A stretch of DNA of 64,000 nucleotides from Aquilaria yunnanensis (taxonomy: Eukaryota; Streptophyta; Magnoliopsida; Malvales; Thymelaeaceae). The notes under the pieces were generated by a model. That model was given only the letters and a program-made list of their open reading frames with translations. It did not search any database and was not told the DNA's origin. Both the position numbers and the translations under genes were made by a program. Shown here one piece after another: positions 1 to 13,682 of the stretch; the first letter of the stretch is position 1; each line of letters begins with the position of its first letter. Location: the NCBI GenBank assembly GCA_039654915.1, contig CM077599.1, forward strand, positions 23,187,501 through 23,251,500, given 5' to 3'.

Positions 1-260
1 GGGACTGAGTTTTAACTTTGTGTTATTTGATTTCTAAAGAAACATATGGTTTGTTTAAATTGGCACCTTATCCGCATATTAGTTTTCCTGGGATTGTCTC
101 TTAACTACTCTGATTTCGTTTAAGACTCTTATTGTTTGGAAAATAATTTAAAATAAAATGTTTTACCTCACATTTCTTAATTTATTTTAATTAAATGCTT
201 TATAATTCTGGGAATTTAAGATATCTTTTAAAATTAAGGTTTATAAAATTGGGGGCGTTA
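1..260 (+). repeat. 3' end of a decayed LTR
   Basis: AT-rich sequence ending in GGGGCGTTACA, the style of terminus seen at the 3' end of many plant Ty3/gypsy LTRs. No primer binding site follows, so this is probably a truncated solo LTR whose 5' part lies outside the window. It could also be chance. Confidence 0.35.
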
Positions 261-1289
261 CAAAAAGAGTGGAGATAAGGGACCTCCGAGTTAATGGCCT
301 TGGTCTGGGTAAGTCCTAATGCAGCAACCTAAGGTTGCCATTGAAAGCCTAAGGAGCGTCGACAAGGGGGTCGGAGGAAAGGGTATTGGAGTATTAGGAG
401 AAGTCGCAAAAGGGGGTGAGGAAGGGCAGAGATGAATGGGTCGAAATGGAGGCAGAGGATAATAGAAGTGGAGAGACGAGGAGGGGAAGGGAATTTTTGA
501 AAAATTGTAGATTTATAAAGTTTTTAGTATAATTGTAAACCAAACTAAGTTCAAGGTGGTTGGCTGTAATTTTGACTAACGGCATTAAAAAAGAAGGGCG
601 TAAGGGTAGACTTTCAAATCTCAGGAGGGCAAGTGTAATATCACCTAGAGTCTATGGGGTAATTATAAAAAACCCTAGAATTTAATATGAATAAAGATTT
701 AATGAAGATGTTTTCATGACGCTAACATCCCGTTTGGGAACATTTTTATAATTAGCGTTATAATTTTAGATCATTTATTTAGTTGAGGTTAAAATACTAA
801 AATTAAAAATTAAAAATTACAATCTAATAATTTTTTTAAAACTCTTAATACTAATCTTAATGCTAATACCAAACAGACTTATATGTATAGATAGACACTT
901 TTTCACCTTCACTCTAAGTCGCATGGAGATTGACACCCTGACGGCTCTTCCGCGAACAGGTTAGAACCACATCCAACAGGTCAGCATTTTATTTGCGATT
1001 CATTGGATGTTGATCGGGTAATATTGCTTCTGTGTGATGAAAACAAGTGTCCCTCTCAGGGTCACCTTCGCCAAGCAGCCAAAACATACCATTTCAAAGC
1101 CTGCTTTAGTGCCAGTTACAAGCTGGACCATTCTGTGCCATCCCATCGCGTTTTCCAGTCGGCAACTTGCAGCAGTTGAAATGGACTTCACATTTGACAT
1201 ATGCAAAACCCACAATACAAGAACATGGGAATGGATGGAGGGTAACGCAGCTAAGCTCGGACGTATCCCTAGAATCAAATACCGTGTCC
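261..1289. other. intergenic, no recognised gene
   Basis: Nothing here is recognisable as a gene. An AT-rich stretch at about 728-882 has weak inverted ends (CCGTTTGG at the left, CCAAACAG at the right) and may be an old MITE. A 145-codon open frame runs on the plus strand from 1034; its first part is less AT-rich than its surroundings and could be a captured exon, but it resembles no family I know and runs into the AT-rich repeat that follows. Confidence 0.3.
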
Positions 1290-1475
1290 ATGACATAAAG
1301 TATGCGGTATGCAAGTTATTGCTGTATGTCAGAATACTGTATGGTATACTATTATATACGGCGCTTACCACAAATATACTGTTTACCACTAGTTTTTTAA
1401 ATTGTTTTGGACAATTTATAATGGTATATTATGGTATACCGTACTTACTGCTGGCATACCATATATTGTGAGTTA
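1290..1475. repeat. GGTATAC-rich repeat patch
   Basis: A dense cluster of short, partly palindromic GGTAT/ATACC words. The same vocabulary fills the inner ends of the transposon at 11945-13196, so this is probably a fragment of a related element. Confidence 0.35.
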
Positions 1476-2357
1476 GACATATTTTATTTTTTATTTTATA
1501 TTAATGTACCACACACACACATATAATTTCTTGACTCAAAACCAGAGTTTCGTAACATGGGATGAAAGGTTGCTTTTGTAGAACAAAATGAGACAGAAGT
1601 ATCATATTTTGAGCCACATATAAACTTAATGTGGTTTTAAAAAGTGTACTGTTATTACTAGAGTATTATTTTTTTTCTCATATATCAATTAATTACTTTT
1701 TTTACTAAATAATATTTATTTTGTTCTATATATTCCATTTCTTTGTTTTTTCGTATAAAAAATATCATCTTTTATATAGGAGTATATTTTATTTATATCA
1801 AAACAATTATATTACCACATCTGTCTCGCAAAAATTATCCTCTTTACTATTCATAACAATTAATTCATGATTTTCTTTTTTTCAAAATTTCTTATACAAA
1901 TACAATAAAATTTTTATATGAAAATAGTACTTTAAAGACTCTAGTTTATAAATATATTTTTTTAAATTTTTTTACAATACAAATTAATATAAATATATTT
2001 AAGTCAAACTTTATTAAAATAATATAAAAGGGCTAATCTCTGTAAAACAGATGGAATGCAAATAACTAGTATACATATAAAATGTGCAAAAAAAAATTAC
2101 ATTTGATGTTTTTCATCTTAAACTAATATGTATATATATATTGTAAAACTAGTAACAATATACAACACAATATATCATGTTGTATACCTATAGTTTACTT
2201 GAATACCTTAGACGTATCATCATAATGTAAAGCATTTTGGGGACTCGTGGATCAAATATTAATAAATTTGTGAAGTGCTCGTAATGTATTTGAATCAGGA
2301 AAGCCTAGGCTATAAGTTCATACAAAAACTGTCATCTTCAAGTTCCCACAATCGTGA
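1476..2357. other. AT-rich region downstream of TIC100
   Basis: Very AT-rich sequence with a short (CA)n run near 1511. The part nearest 2358 must hold the 3' UTR and polyadenylation region of the minus-strand TIC100 gene. I see no other gene. Confidence 0.4.
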
Positions 2358-5300
2358 TCAGCACTTTATAGTATCTGTGTATGGTTCCAAATAATTTAAT
2401 GGTATGTGCAAAGACAAGACGTCACGTAACTCATGAGTTGGTGGTGCCTGGGGGAAGCTACTATGTTGATTGCTCGGCACTTTTGAGCTGCTTTTGGAAA
2501 GAGTACTGGTTGGACTTGGACGCGACGAAATCTTGCACAAGGAGGGGAACCGAGGAGCAATCCTTCCAACCGGGTGATGTCGAGCCTTCTGATGCTCCGG
2601 CATTATTGCTCTCAAGCACCGTTTCCGGCCTACCATCGGAAGGAAAGAAACTGAATCCACTGTTTTTGAATTGGAATCCAGACAATCAGAAGCAGTAGAT
2701 TTCAGAGGCAATCTACGATGTTTGAATGCTGCAATTGATCTTTGCAATGTAGACGGAACCTGCAGAGATGAGATTCAAGGCTAAGAGAAACTCCACAAAT
2801 AGATCATTGGAAGACAATGCACTCAAATACGTTCCCATGACTTAGCACAACTAAAACAAAAGGTATCTGTGCACACATTATAATATATGTTCTCATGAAT
2901 TAGCAACACTGACTTGCAGATGAAAAATAATACCATGAAAAAAAAATTGTTAAGGTAAAGGGTCATAAAAATAGAAATCTCAAACAAGCACATTACAAGC
3001 ACCATAATTTATTGTTGGAAGATATGCTAAATTGATAGAATAATCCAATAAGATGTACCCAGTACCAGATGATCTAAAAGTTCTAATCTGTCTAGCCCGG
3101 TGAAATACTCTGATGAAAGAAAAAGGATTGCCAACAAAGGCAGTTGGCAAATTATTTAAACAAATTTAAGCTTCTGTTTACTTCAGCCTCGTCCACATTT
3201 GTTGTACTACTTTTCAAATTAAACTTATTTCCCCATCAAACATATTATGCAGCCTATGAATAAACTTCAGTTTACTCTAAAAGAGGTTTTTATAGTTCAT
3301 AAACCAAGTTAAGTTCCAAAGCAACTGAATGCTTCACACTGTAATTTATAGGAAACATGATAAACAAGGCTCACCACTGAAAGAAGGCTACATGAAGCAA
3401 ATGACAATGATGACGAAGAAAAAGGAGATCCCCCTAGCTTGTTTCCATTGTGATCAATTTTTGGCTGTTCAGTAAGTGCACTGGCAGATCCAAAACTGCT
3501 TGGAGTAAGTTCCTCCTCTTCCTCTTCCTCTTCCTCATTTTCCTCCTCATCAACGTCCTCCTTACTTGTTGCTTTATCCTCTCGGTTGGGTGAAAAAGAA
3601 ACATCTTCCTCTGGCAGTTCTGATTCCATTCTATCTTGCTCTGCTTTCTCTCTCATCTTCAACTCTTCATCCATATCCTCAATTGCCTCTTCCAAACATA
3701 TTTCAGCCTCCACAAGTTCAAGTTCTTTCTCAATTAGCTGCAGTTTCACCTCACCAGCTTTCTTCTTCTCCTCCATCCATTTCTCTAATTTACTGAATGC
3801 TGGTTTTAATACATTGTCAAACACCATTATAAGGCGTGTCCATATGTTTTGCTCTTCCTCAACTTCTAGTCCGAAAAAATCATCAAAACCAAGTGGAAGA
3901 AACTCAGCCTTCAGTGGATCCACATCTTCACCATCTTTTAGAGGAGGCTGCCAAAATAAACGGAGTCCATGTTCTTCATCCTCAATATAATTGATCAACC
4001 TCCCTGTAGGAGTGTGTAGAATGAGGGGGTCCGTAGTATAATTCAGCTTTGAGGGATCTTCAGGGTCAGGTTCAGGTTCCTTGTTTACTAGAATAAACTC
4101 TGGTTCCTCATCTGTAACAAGTTGCATTACACGTTAGCAATAGAAAAAGGCAACTGCTATGAGAATACAGATTAATGAATCAGTCACACATCTATACAGG
4201 GAGTAAGGTCCTAAGAAGCAATTTGCTGTGTTATACTGAAACATGAAGTTTCTGTTATTCCTAGTAAATCTCCGGTTGTCACAATAAATCACGCACGACA
4301 GGCATTCTTCTCCTTTTTCTTTTCTTTTCATAGAAAAAAAGATTTTAACTTCAGGCATCAAGGAGATTTCCCATGCATTAAGGAATTATTAATGAGCAAT
4401 ATTGTATTAAACCATGGAACCCACTCAATTGTATATCCTATTCACCTGAAAACAAATACTAAAGCCTCATCTGTTTAAATATAGCAATAGTAAACTCTTT
4501 CCACCCAAAAACGCTAGTCTGCTTCACTTTATTTAGCTTTACTTGTTTTGTAAATTGCCCCTTACAGAATATCAAATAAATGCTTCTCATTTATCTTAAT
4601 CAATAGTGCTTGCTAAGGAGATACCCTTAGACCACCAGTATTCAAGCTCAGCAGGCATAGGTAATCTCAATGGGGCTTTGTAGAAAGAGTTCAACCACAT
4701 TTCTCTTTCTTGGTCCACTTCATGCACGTACTTCTTCCAATAATCAGGAACCTGTCAATCAAACAAAAAATTTCCATCTCCTTGAATAATATGAAAAAGG
4801 AAAATGCATTCCACATGGCCCGCGACCTGCTTTGCTAGTCACGGACACACAAGAAACGTTAGAAGGATGTGGGGCCTCTGAATTTCAGGAGGCCCATGCC
4901 CCAATCGACAGGCACTGTGTGCCCCTGACTCGCAAAGCAGCTCACAAAGGTGTCATGTAAGTTGGGCCCTAATAAAAATGAGGGTCATGACTGTCATGTA
5001 AGTTAGACCCCATTAAAAATGAGGGGCAATGACCGGAAACAGATCTTACTTCATAGAATTGATTGATAAAGCCTGGCACCATCCATGCATCTTCTTCCTC
5101 ATAAAAATATGGGTGTGAAGGATCACCATAAGGACCCCTCTCTTCCCGAACCACTGCAAACACACAATACTAAAATCAGTGAAAAAACTCAAATATAAAT
5201 ATAATCCCGCCATCCCTAATGCAACGAGATTTCTCCCATTTTTACAAAGCTTAAGGACATTGCATCACATCAAGCAACTTTTCATTCTACTCCACTATCC

Positions 5301-8300
5301 AATGTGCATACATGCTATACTAATGGTGCATTGGTAGTTCACATCAGGCAAGTAAAGTTTCAAGATTATATGATAAATGTATGTGGGTTCCAATTATATC
5401 CATGCCAGAAAGGATTTAAAATATAATTCATCAACACCATGACCATGATTTTTTTTTTTTTGGTACAATAGTATGATCGAAAAACTTACAAAATCAATGA
5501 AATCATTTCACAATAAAAAAACTTACAAACTCAATGAAATCATTTCACAATAAAAAGCCATGTCCATGTGCTTGGAGAAAATGAAGAGACATAATTGCTG
5601 CCAGCATGTGGCAAGAAAAATGAACAGATAAAATATCGGTGATCTCCATTTTTAGTTTGAAAGACTGAACTGAAACATCCCAGGATGAGTTTTTGTGACA
5701 GTCATCTCCAGAGAATATCTGAATTCAACAGATCAGTTTCAGAGCAAGTTTCAGAAACCAACTTATCCAGGTCAAGTAATATAGGAATACGTTTCCATTT
5801 GCTCCATATTCCTTTCCTTCCAAGCATTATGCTGACACCTAAGTTTTACAATGATAGGAAAATTATTAAAGTAAAGGAGGCTTACTTCCATTAGGTTTAT
5901 TCACAAACATTCGCGCCTTAGCAGCAGCTACTTCAGCTATTCCTGCATGCATCTGGAAGACAACAACATCAGAGATTATACAGCTTTTCGATGATTTTAG
6001 TGGAAAACTTCATGACAGCAAGGAAACTAACAATATACCGCTGAAATGTCCTCATCACAATCTGCTAAGTCATCCAATAACTGCCCAAAGTAGAATCTGC
6101 CCTGCATGCATTATGAAAAGGAGACAGCATTAAGTACCAAGAGAATCAAGCAAAAACAGACTCAAGAATCTGTACAGATTCACATGCTGGCATTAACTGG
6201 GGGACGCAGTTAATAGAAATTTGCTTTACTTCAAATACTTTATGCCTAAACCAAGTTAGCAACTCCACTCAATCTAGACTATAAAGAGTTTATGATTCAA
6301 GTCATGCTTTCATACATGGCATCACTCAAAAGAAGATCAAAGTGGAAAAGCACAGGTGCTTCATACAACTTGTCTGCACGCTTATGGATGACAAGTGACA
6401 GGTCCATACCCATAAAAGAAAGAGAATTAAGTGCATAAACTTTTCTATATGATGTTATCCAAGAATTCAATGCCCATATGTGAGTTACGTACATATAACA
6501 TACGCTCATTGACTTCATATATACCACAACCATGCATCCTGCCATGCTTCCACTGTCCAGCATAACGATATCGGCCTTTCTCTCTGGATTAGAAACACAA
6601 TTTGCATTAATACCGTAATGATGATGACAAAGATGATAACAAGAATAATAAAATTAAAAAAGCGGTGTCTCTGTGTGTGTGTGTGTGTCTGCGCACATGT
6701 GTACAGAAGATGAACCTGGATGCCCTACAATGGAAAATAAAGGAATACTATGCTGAGAAACTCTGCTACTATATTTTCCTTATTAGGAAAAGAAACAGAA
6801 TCTTTGGTCCCGCTCAAACTTTGAAATTGATTGTTTATCTAACATGCACTTTTTACTTCAATTGCATACCTCAGACATGCAATGCAAATTCTTAACAGAA
6901 CACTGACAAAAACAAAGATAAGAGTGCACATAGCACTCTTTCTTAATCTGCTTTTTGTAATGCTAAGGATTTGAAATTTATGTACAATCAGATCTAGAGA
7001 ACAGAAGGAGATTGAACTACAAGAACACCAGAACTTATGAGAGTTACATGAATATAACAAACTCACGGTTTGCTCCCAAAAAATTTGATCCACTCGTCCC
7101 TCTCATGAAAAGGAACTTCATATTGACCATCAGTGAAAGTAACACAATCATCAATATCCATTTCAAGCCATTCCTTGTCTTCTGGGCTCATGTAATCCCT
7201 TTTTATTATTTTCCCTTCTGCACGCATTTTGGCTTCAAGTCTGGCAAATTAACTGAATCAGTGTCATATCCAAATTCATTGTACCTGCTTTATATTGTAA
7301 GACAATACATCTCTAGAGCTGCATGGATCATTGACCGTACTTAGAACCTGGCACTGGTTCATCATCAGGTATATCAACTTCAACAACCCCATGACCATCC
7401 ATGTCATTTTGAAGCCATTCACCTTCATACCTATGAAAATGAGAAGTCATGTAGAACATTTTTTTACACAAATATATAAGAAGATAAGAACCATAAACAT
7501 CACGGTGCATGCAAACCCAGGTACTATGATACATAGCATATACATATATCAATTTAACGGTTATGGCATAAATATCCTAGCAGCATGATTACTGTTGAGT
7601 GATGACCCACCAGCAGAAAACCATACAGTAACCAGCCAGGTGTGGAACAATGCAAGTGGATTACTAATGGAGGCTAAGAGAAGCATGAAGCAAAGGCAAT
7701 ATGATGAGGTAAACGCCTTCTGAAACAAAGAAAGAACAGAGGCAACATCAAGATTGATAGTATATATAACTGACAAACCTGACCAATCCATGTTCAGCAA
7801 CATAAACACCTTTTCCGGTAGCCATGTCATCCCAAACAGTGCCTTCATACCTAGAGAAATAAGTTATTAACAATTATGACAAACAGACTATGCTTAGCCA
7901 CAATTAAATACCAGTCCTCCAACCATCAAGCCAAATCAACATTTACAGCCACGGCGAGCGACTATCATATAGCAAGAACAGTTTGAAAAGAAAACTTCAA
8001 TGAGTAGACAAGGCTTATAGCAATTCACCGCCAAACAAATGCACGTCCTCATACTCATTCAAAAGCAGTGTAAGCAAAAATAACAGGACAGAGGAGTGCG
8101 TACGTGCTTCCATCTGGGAAAATGTAGCTGACCCATTTGAGGAACTCCTCAATCCTATCCAATTCCTCAATCACGGCCTTGGGGGTGGATATATCAACAT
8201 GATTATCTGGAATTACAGGGTAAGGCTTCCGGTAAGGCACGTAAAATGGCGCAATCGGTGGATTGCCGCCTTCCTCCAACTCCTTCTTAATCACCTCCAA

Positions 8301-8699
8301 CTCGTCATCGTCGACCCAGGCCGGGTCCCATCCGGGTTTCTTCATCCCCAGCGGCGCGTCTCCCCACAGCTCCTTCAAATCCTCCTCCCGCCAATTCTCC
8401 GGGTCTTTCGGGAAATTCCACTGCTCTTCCCAGGGAACGAAGCCCTCCTCATTCTCTTCCAGGCGCTTCTTATACTGCTTGCTCTCGAGGATCTTCGTGA
8501 ATATCTTGTAGTTAGTTTCCGGGGAGTTGTCCTGCTCATCCCCTGATTGGGGGTAGAGGAGGGCATCGAGTTCGGGATCTTCCTCGCTAGAGTCGTCAGA
8601 GTATGATTCGGCGTCGGAGTCGGATTCCTCTCCTTCTTTTCTTTGGTCGTCTTCCTCCACTCGCTCTTGCTCGGAATCGGAGCCTTCGTCGTTGGCCAT
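2358..8699 (-). CDS. TIC100: TIC100, chloroplast inner-envelope translocon subunit with MORN repeats
   Basis: TIC100 (Arabidopsis EMB1211, an essential MORN-repeat protein) is part of the Tic20/Tic56/Tic214 complex that moves preproteins across the chloroplast inner envelope. Eleven exons fit the splice rules and phases: 8699-8104, 7850-7779, 7430-7341, 7240-7067, 6583-6493, 6101-6039, 5952-5886, 5153-5050, 4751-4625, 4111-3375, 2759-2358. The protein is 840 residues, close to the roughly 870 of Arabidopsis. The N-terminus is strongly acidic and shows no obvious cleavable transit peptide. MORN-type YEG-W-D-M-G-G units start near residue 200 and recur over about 130 residues. A WWSKDEEPEF stretch follows at the exon 9/10 junction. 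Exon 10 encodes a long charged helix, a glutamate run from a CTT/CTC repeat, and a conserved-looking FGSA...SPFSSSSLSFASC segment. The last exon (ending ...TDTIKC) joins in phase and is the least certain part. Confidence 0.92.
6669..6690. repeat. (TG)n microsatellite in a TIC100 intron
   Basis: About ten TG units within the intron between TIC100 exons 4 and 5. Likely polymorphic; no function inferred. Confidence 0.7.
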
Positions 8700-8939
8700 T
8701 TTGGGGGAGAGAAGAAGATAAAGGTGGCAAGGAGGAGGAAGAAGAAGAACGATCGCTACGAGGGAAAAAGAGAGCAGCAGCTAGCGACTGAGAGAGCAGA
8801 TTGTGTGATTTATCCGAAAAGGGTTTTTGAAAATTTTGGGATTTTCCTCCTCTTTTTCCTAAAAACCCTGAATAAGCCACCAAAATTAGTATATTTGAAC
8901 ACTTAACCCACTCAACAATTTATCCTGTGACATCCACCA
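8700..8939 (-). promoter_or_regulatory. TIC100 5' UTR and proximal promoter
   Basis: Purine-rich leader immediately upstream of the TIC100 start codon (GAAGAAG-type repeats read on the plus strand), then AT-rich sequence. I do not see a clear TATA box, as is common for housekeeping plastid-protein genes. The boundary is an estimate. Confidence 0.4.
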
Positions 8940-9690
8940 TCAGCTCAACACTTCCGGTGCTGTCTTAGTCTTACTGGGAAAAGTTGCGTCCACGCAACGA
9001 AGAGCCCCCCTAATTGCAGACACTAGCAGCGCAACATCCGGATCAACAGGAATGGAGAACTTCGCTAGAATTGAACCTTCACGATCCCTCCATAAATCCC
9101 CAGTTGCTCTATCTAGGCCCATGTTTTCTTAACACAGAATCAACGACACTAGATTTTAAGTGTCCACACGAATGCAACCTGAAGAATAACTGAATTGATA
9201 TGAAGCAAGAATTCCACCATTAAGTAAGAATAAGGTGGCCGGCATTCGAACCTTTACTTCAAAATCCAACCTGTTTCGAGCTTGCCATAAGGACCATGTG
9301 GATGAGAAAAGGAGTGGGCATCCACAATTAAGGAACCAGAACTGAAAAGCGAAGCAACATCAGCCGGAATAGCCCAGGCAAAGATTCCAGCATCCAACCA
9401 AACTATACCAGATGAAAATGGAAATAAAAGCACAATGAATAAACTCAACACAATCCCCAGAATCAAGCAAGCAGGAACAAAATGGGCACGAATCAAGCTC
9501 CTGGTCAATCAAGTTCCGACTCCACAAAGCCTCCCTCACAGGAATTTTCCAAACTAAAAGTTGACAACAGAATACCAGCACCTTATATTTAGAAGATAAT
9601 AGAGGGTCTGGAGAATACGGAGAATTCTCCCAACAGTAAGCAAAACGAGTTAGGAGAGTCCCTGCCCGAGTCCAAAAACGACGCATGCTA
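8940..9690 (-). pseudogene. LINE retrotransposon 3' remnant (zf-RVT and RNase H-like parts)
   Basis: Three broken minus-strand frames line up in the order expected at the 3' end of a plant LINE pol. The first (about 9686-9360) contains WKIPVREALWSRNLI followed by a CPFC motif, typical of the zinc-binding domain after reverse transcriptase (zf-RVT). The last (about 9122-8940) has a G-RD-G...FS-P pattern like the RNase H-type domain of plant LINEs. The reading frame is interrupted by stops and frameshifts, so this is a dead fragment. It sits in the intergenic space upstream of TIC100. Confidence 0.65.
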
Positions 9691-11944
9691 CTTTAATTGG
9701 ATTTATATTTTTCTCTCCCTCTTTTTTTCTTTTTTTCCCTAAAGTAAATTATTTAAAACATGAATAAAAGAGCTTCTATATATCATCGACATAATTCTTA
9801 ATTTTAAAAAGCTTCATTTCACCTTAACAAAGTTAGGTGTCAACAATTTCACTTTTCTTATGGCTACTCTCAATACATGACGTTTTCCTAAATGCCTTAA
9901 TATTTTTAAAGCTTCTGTACTCGCTTCTTCCTCATTATTCCTCGCTTTTCTGTCCTAACCGAATAACTAGCTTTTCTGCCTTTTTATCGTTTGTTCATTA
10001 AAATATCACTTTTTTCTATTATTTATTGTATCTCATTTATCATATTTTAATCCTACTTCCTCAACATATTTCATGCTAGATAAAAGACTTAGTGAGATAG
10101 AGAAGCTATTTTCTACTCATGAAAAGTGTTTTCACACCACAAAAAATGTTTAGACCCAAAAAAAGCATGTTCTTCTTTTAGAGAGCATTTAACACCGACA
10201 CTTTTTTCCTTTCACCCCCTAAAATATCTAAATTAAACATAAATTTACTTCAAAAATTATAATTTTATTGTATAAAAATGACATTGTCACATAAAAGAGC
10301 ATTTATCCACTTTGTCATCCCCCCCCCTGTTCATTGCTTTAGTTGTATTAAATTACATTTTTCTCTTTTGCTTCAATTAAATATATTCACCTAATTTTCT
10401 CTATCATTCTCTTAATACGAATGCTATTTGTAACTTTTCCCCTACTAAATTTACTCATTCCCTATAATTATTGTTAAATTAGGAAAATTGTTAGCAATAC
10501 TTTCTTCGTCTCTAATTCTTTATTTTGTTTTGAACTTCACTTATTTTTTTTTCTTAACTAATAACACTGTTCCTAAAAATCGGAATTTATTTTTTAAAAT
10601 ATACAATTTTACATTTCAATTATTGTAATTTTTTCTTGTTTCTTTTTTCCCCACATATCCTCCAGGTAAACTGGCTGTTCCCCTCCTTCCCCGCTCATTT
10701 TCTTTTTAGTCACTTTTTGGTTCTTATGCTACAGCAAGTTGCCACTATGCCAAAATAGAATGTTCTAAGACTATCGTCTGTTCTTCACCTCCAATTTTCT
10801 TTCCAACCACTCTTGGTCATTTTGTATATTAAATGCCTCATACATGATCGAATTCTTCCTAAAAAAAGACACATCTTTGCTGACTAATTCCAACCAATTG
10901 TTCTTCTAATCACCTATTTGGAATGGAATCGAATACCTTGATTAGAATTACAATCTATTATGCTTCCTCAACTGATTCCTAGAGTATTAAAATAAAAAGT
11001 ATGGGGTGCATTTATGGAGAAATATATTGTTCATCACACTTGGCAGACTATAATTGAGATATTATCATCAAACAACTTTAAATTTAAAATAGCTGAAAAT
11101 GCATTAAATTGATATGGAAACATCTCTCATGAACAAGGAAAGTGGACTCAATCCTAAGATTCATGAGATACCTCATTATCTGTGATCATCCCTCATGATT
11201 TCAGCCTTAAATCCACACTTACCATGCAAATGTAAGCTATTGGCTACAAGAGGATAATCGCGTGACATGAGTAAGGAGGTAATGGAAAATCTTCTTCTTT
11301 TTCTTCTTCCTAAGAAAGCACTCTTCTGAGTATCATTACTAACTTGAGCATCAGATGACCCTCCTTGTAAACCTTCACTCTGAGGCTTCTAATGTTGTTT
11401 TTTTTGTAGGACTTCTAGGTTTCTAACTTTTCCTTTTTTCAGGACTTCTAGGTTTCCAGGTTTTCCTTACATTCTAGGACTTATAGGATTCCCAATTTTT
11501 TGGCATTCCAAGTCAACATTTTCAAAGCATTTTGGCTACCAACAAGCTTATTTAGCAATTAGCATTGTTGTTTAAACTTGTAACTTATAAACACTTTAGT
11601 GGTGAGATTTCTATTAAGACCCACAGGAAAACTAAGGAATGAGAGTGGTAGAGTAAAGCTACTAATGTGGTGTTGTACCTTTGCAAAAATTAGTAAAGGT
11701 AACTTTCAAATTGGTAAACTTGAGAAGAAAAATAGACTCTCCATTTGGATGAAAGAATGAATCTATATACAAACTTGGTGTTTTCTATTCCTTTATTAGT
11801 TTGTGCAATTTGTGCTTGCATTAAACATCATACCTACACTCTTTATTTCCTATTTCACTATTGATCTTTAGTTTGGAAATTTACTTCGATTTTGATTTAA
11901 GTAAAGTTTTTAAAACAACTAATTCACTACGGTTTTGATTGAAC
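9691..11944. other. AT-rich intergenic sequence
   Basis: No gene recognised on either strand. Around 11385-11490 there are a few imperfect repeats of a CTTCTAGGTTTC-like word. The rest is low-complexity AT-rich sequence without inverted ends I could pair. Confidence 0.4.
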
Positions 11945-13196
11945 ACGAGGTGTTAAATACCGTTACAGTTAGGTATACTACACCTTGAATTTTTAAGGTA
12001 TGCCACATAGTATATCACACCGTATACCGTTACTGTTTTCGCAAAAAAATAAATGTTACTCCCTCCATCCCAAAAGTTTTGCTCTATTTGTTTTTTGCAA
12101 TTAATCTAGGATTTTTTATTTTCAACATTCTAATATATAAATAAAATTTTTTTGCATATGAATGATAATTCAAGATATGAAGTTTCTAAGTATATATATT
12201 TTTTATTTTGTCTAACAAACAATAATATGAATAAAATTGAGTCAAAATACAACAAAAAGTCAAATGTATTAAAACTTTTGGGATAAAGGGAGTAGAAAAT
12301 TATTTTAAGATGACATAATTTGTTTAATAATTTATTTTTACACATTTTATATGTATTCTAATTTTTCTCATCATAATTTATCAAATATAATAAAATATAT
12401 ATGATAGAAGATTTTTTTTAATACAAAAAATATAAAAAAATGTTATATATAAAGCAAAATAAATAATACTAAAAAAACTAATTTATTAATATAAGGGATA
12501 AATATAATACTTTAATAATAATAGTATATTTTCTAATACCACATTGAGTTCTAAAGTGACTCAAAGTATGACGTTTCTTTCCTAATTTGTTCTGTAAAAG
12601 CAGCATATTTATCCCACGTCATGGAATTTTGGTTTAAGTCAAGAAATTTTGCAAATGAGAGTAATATTTAGTTGGAGTAGCATGCATGAAAAATTCAATT
12701 AGGGGATATTGTTTAATACCATGTTGTAGCTGAAAAATGTGATGATTGTCACCAAATAGATTATTAAAAAAGATTGAGGCCAATGATGATGAACTTTTAA
12801 GTTGCTACCACATATAAAAATTTTAATATTGGCTAAGAAAAGTAACAAAAAAATAAAAGTAAATATTTATTTTATGATATGTGTATTGTTTATATTTTAA
12901 TATTTTATATATTTATGATATTTTGATGTAAAATGAAAAAATAGCAGCGAAAAATAAATTACTGGGGCACATACCATACAGTATTTGTGTTATACTGCAG
13001 TTTTTTGACAAAATGCATAAAAAAAGTAAGCGGTATGCAAAATACCACAATATACTGCATGATAAAATGACAAAATATGAAAACATTTATACCGCTTACC
13101 GCTTAACTGCGGTAAACGATATACCGCACGGTATATTGAGGTAAGCGGTAAGCGGTATACCGCACGGTATATTCAGGTACCGTATATTTAACACAA
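11945..13196. mobile_element. non-autonomous TIR transposon (hAT- or Mutator-like) with 9-bp target duplication
   Basis: The element is flanked by a perfect direct repeat TGATTGAAC (11936-11944 and 13197-13205). Its ends are inverted: GTGTTAAATACCG near the left and, on the opposite strand at the right, GTGTTAAATATACGG. The inner ends carry many copies of GCGGTATAC/GTATACCGC words, like subterminal transposase-binding repeats. There is no coding capacity. An 8-bp duplication (GATTGAAC) would suit hAT, while all 9 bp would suit a Mutator-like element. It is itself interrupted by a Stowaway MITE. Confidence 0.7.
12059..12292. mobile_element. Stowaway-type MITE nested in the TIR element
   Basis: 234 bp flanked by TA on both sides. 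The termini CTCCCTCCATCCCAAAAG and, in reverse complement, CTCCCTTTATCCCAAAAG are the classic Stowaway (Tc1/mariner) ends. The inverted repeats span about 22 bp with two mismatches. Insertion into the older 1.25-kb element gives the relative ages. Confidence 0.85.
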
Positions 13197-13205
13197 TGAT
13201 TGAAC

Positions 13206-13682
13206 TTGAGCCAACAACCACTATCAAATGCTACTAACTTCGTGGATGAAGTTTAATGAGATTCTGATTATAGATTCATAGTTTTGACATTCTAACACTT
13301 GGCACTGAATATTGGAGTTCAAATTAGGAGTTAAAGGGACAATTCCTTGGATACGTAAATGCTTTTGAGGATCTAAAGGTGATAGTATTCACCACGATTA
13401 GGAAACATTCAAATAAGTCGGGGATTTCAAGTGGATATTTTTAATGAAGTTAGGGACTTAGCTTAGACGAGAAATAAAATGGTTAAGGGTCAAAACACGC
13501 AATTAAACCAATTATACGATCTCGCCCTAAGTAGAGATAAACTCACATGATCAATATTATCCAAAATCAGCCGACAAGATCTCGGCTGTTACTTGACTTC
13601 GAAGAGAGTTTGTGTTTCTTCGACAGGTTAGTTTTGGTTTCATGTCACCAGGTTTCTGACTTCTGAGTTGTCAGCCACGCCG
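13206..13682 (+). promoter_or_regulatory. upstream region of the DEMETER/ROS1-like gene
   Basis: Only about 480 bp separate the target-site duplication of the TIR element from the first ATG of the glycosylase. An in-frame TAG at 13649-13651... region upstream of the ATG closes the frame, and a possible splice acceptor (CACCAG at 13645-13650) means a non-coding first exon could lie further upstream. I see no convincing TATA box. Confidence 0.4.

Noticed and set aside
1000..1471. 129- and 145-codon open frames on opposite strands
   Set aside because: Neither resembles a known family. The plus frame runs into AT-rich transposon-like sequence, so a gene call is not supported.
8199..8546. Plus-strand open frames opposite TIC100 exon 1
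   Set aside because: They are shadows of the acidic TIC100 coding frame, with no independent motif or splice context.
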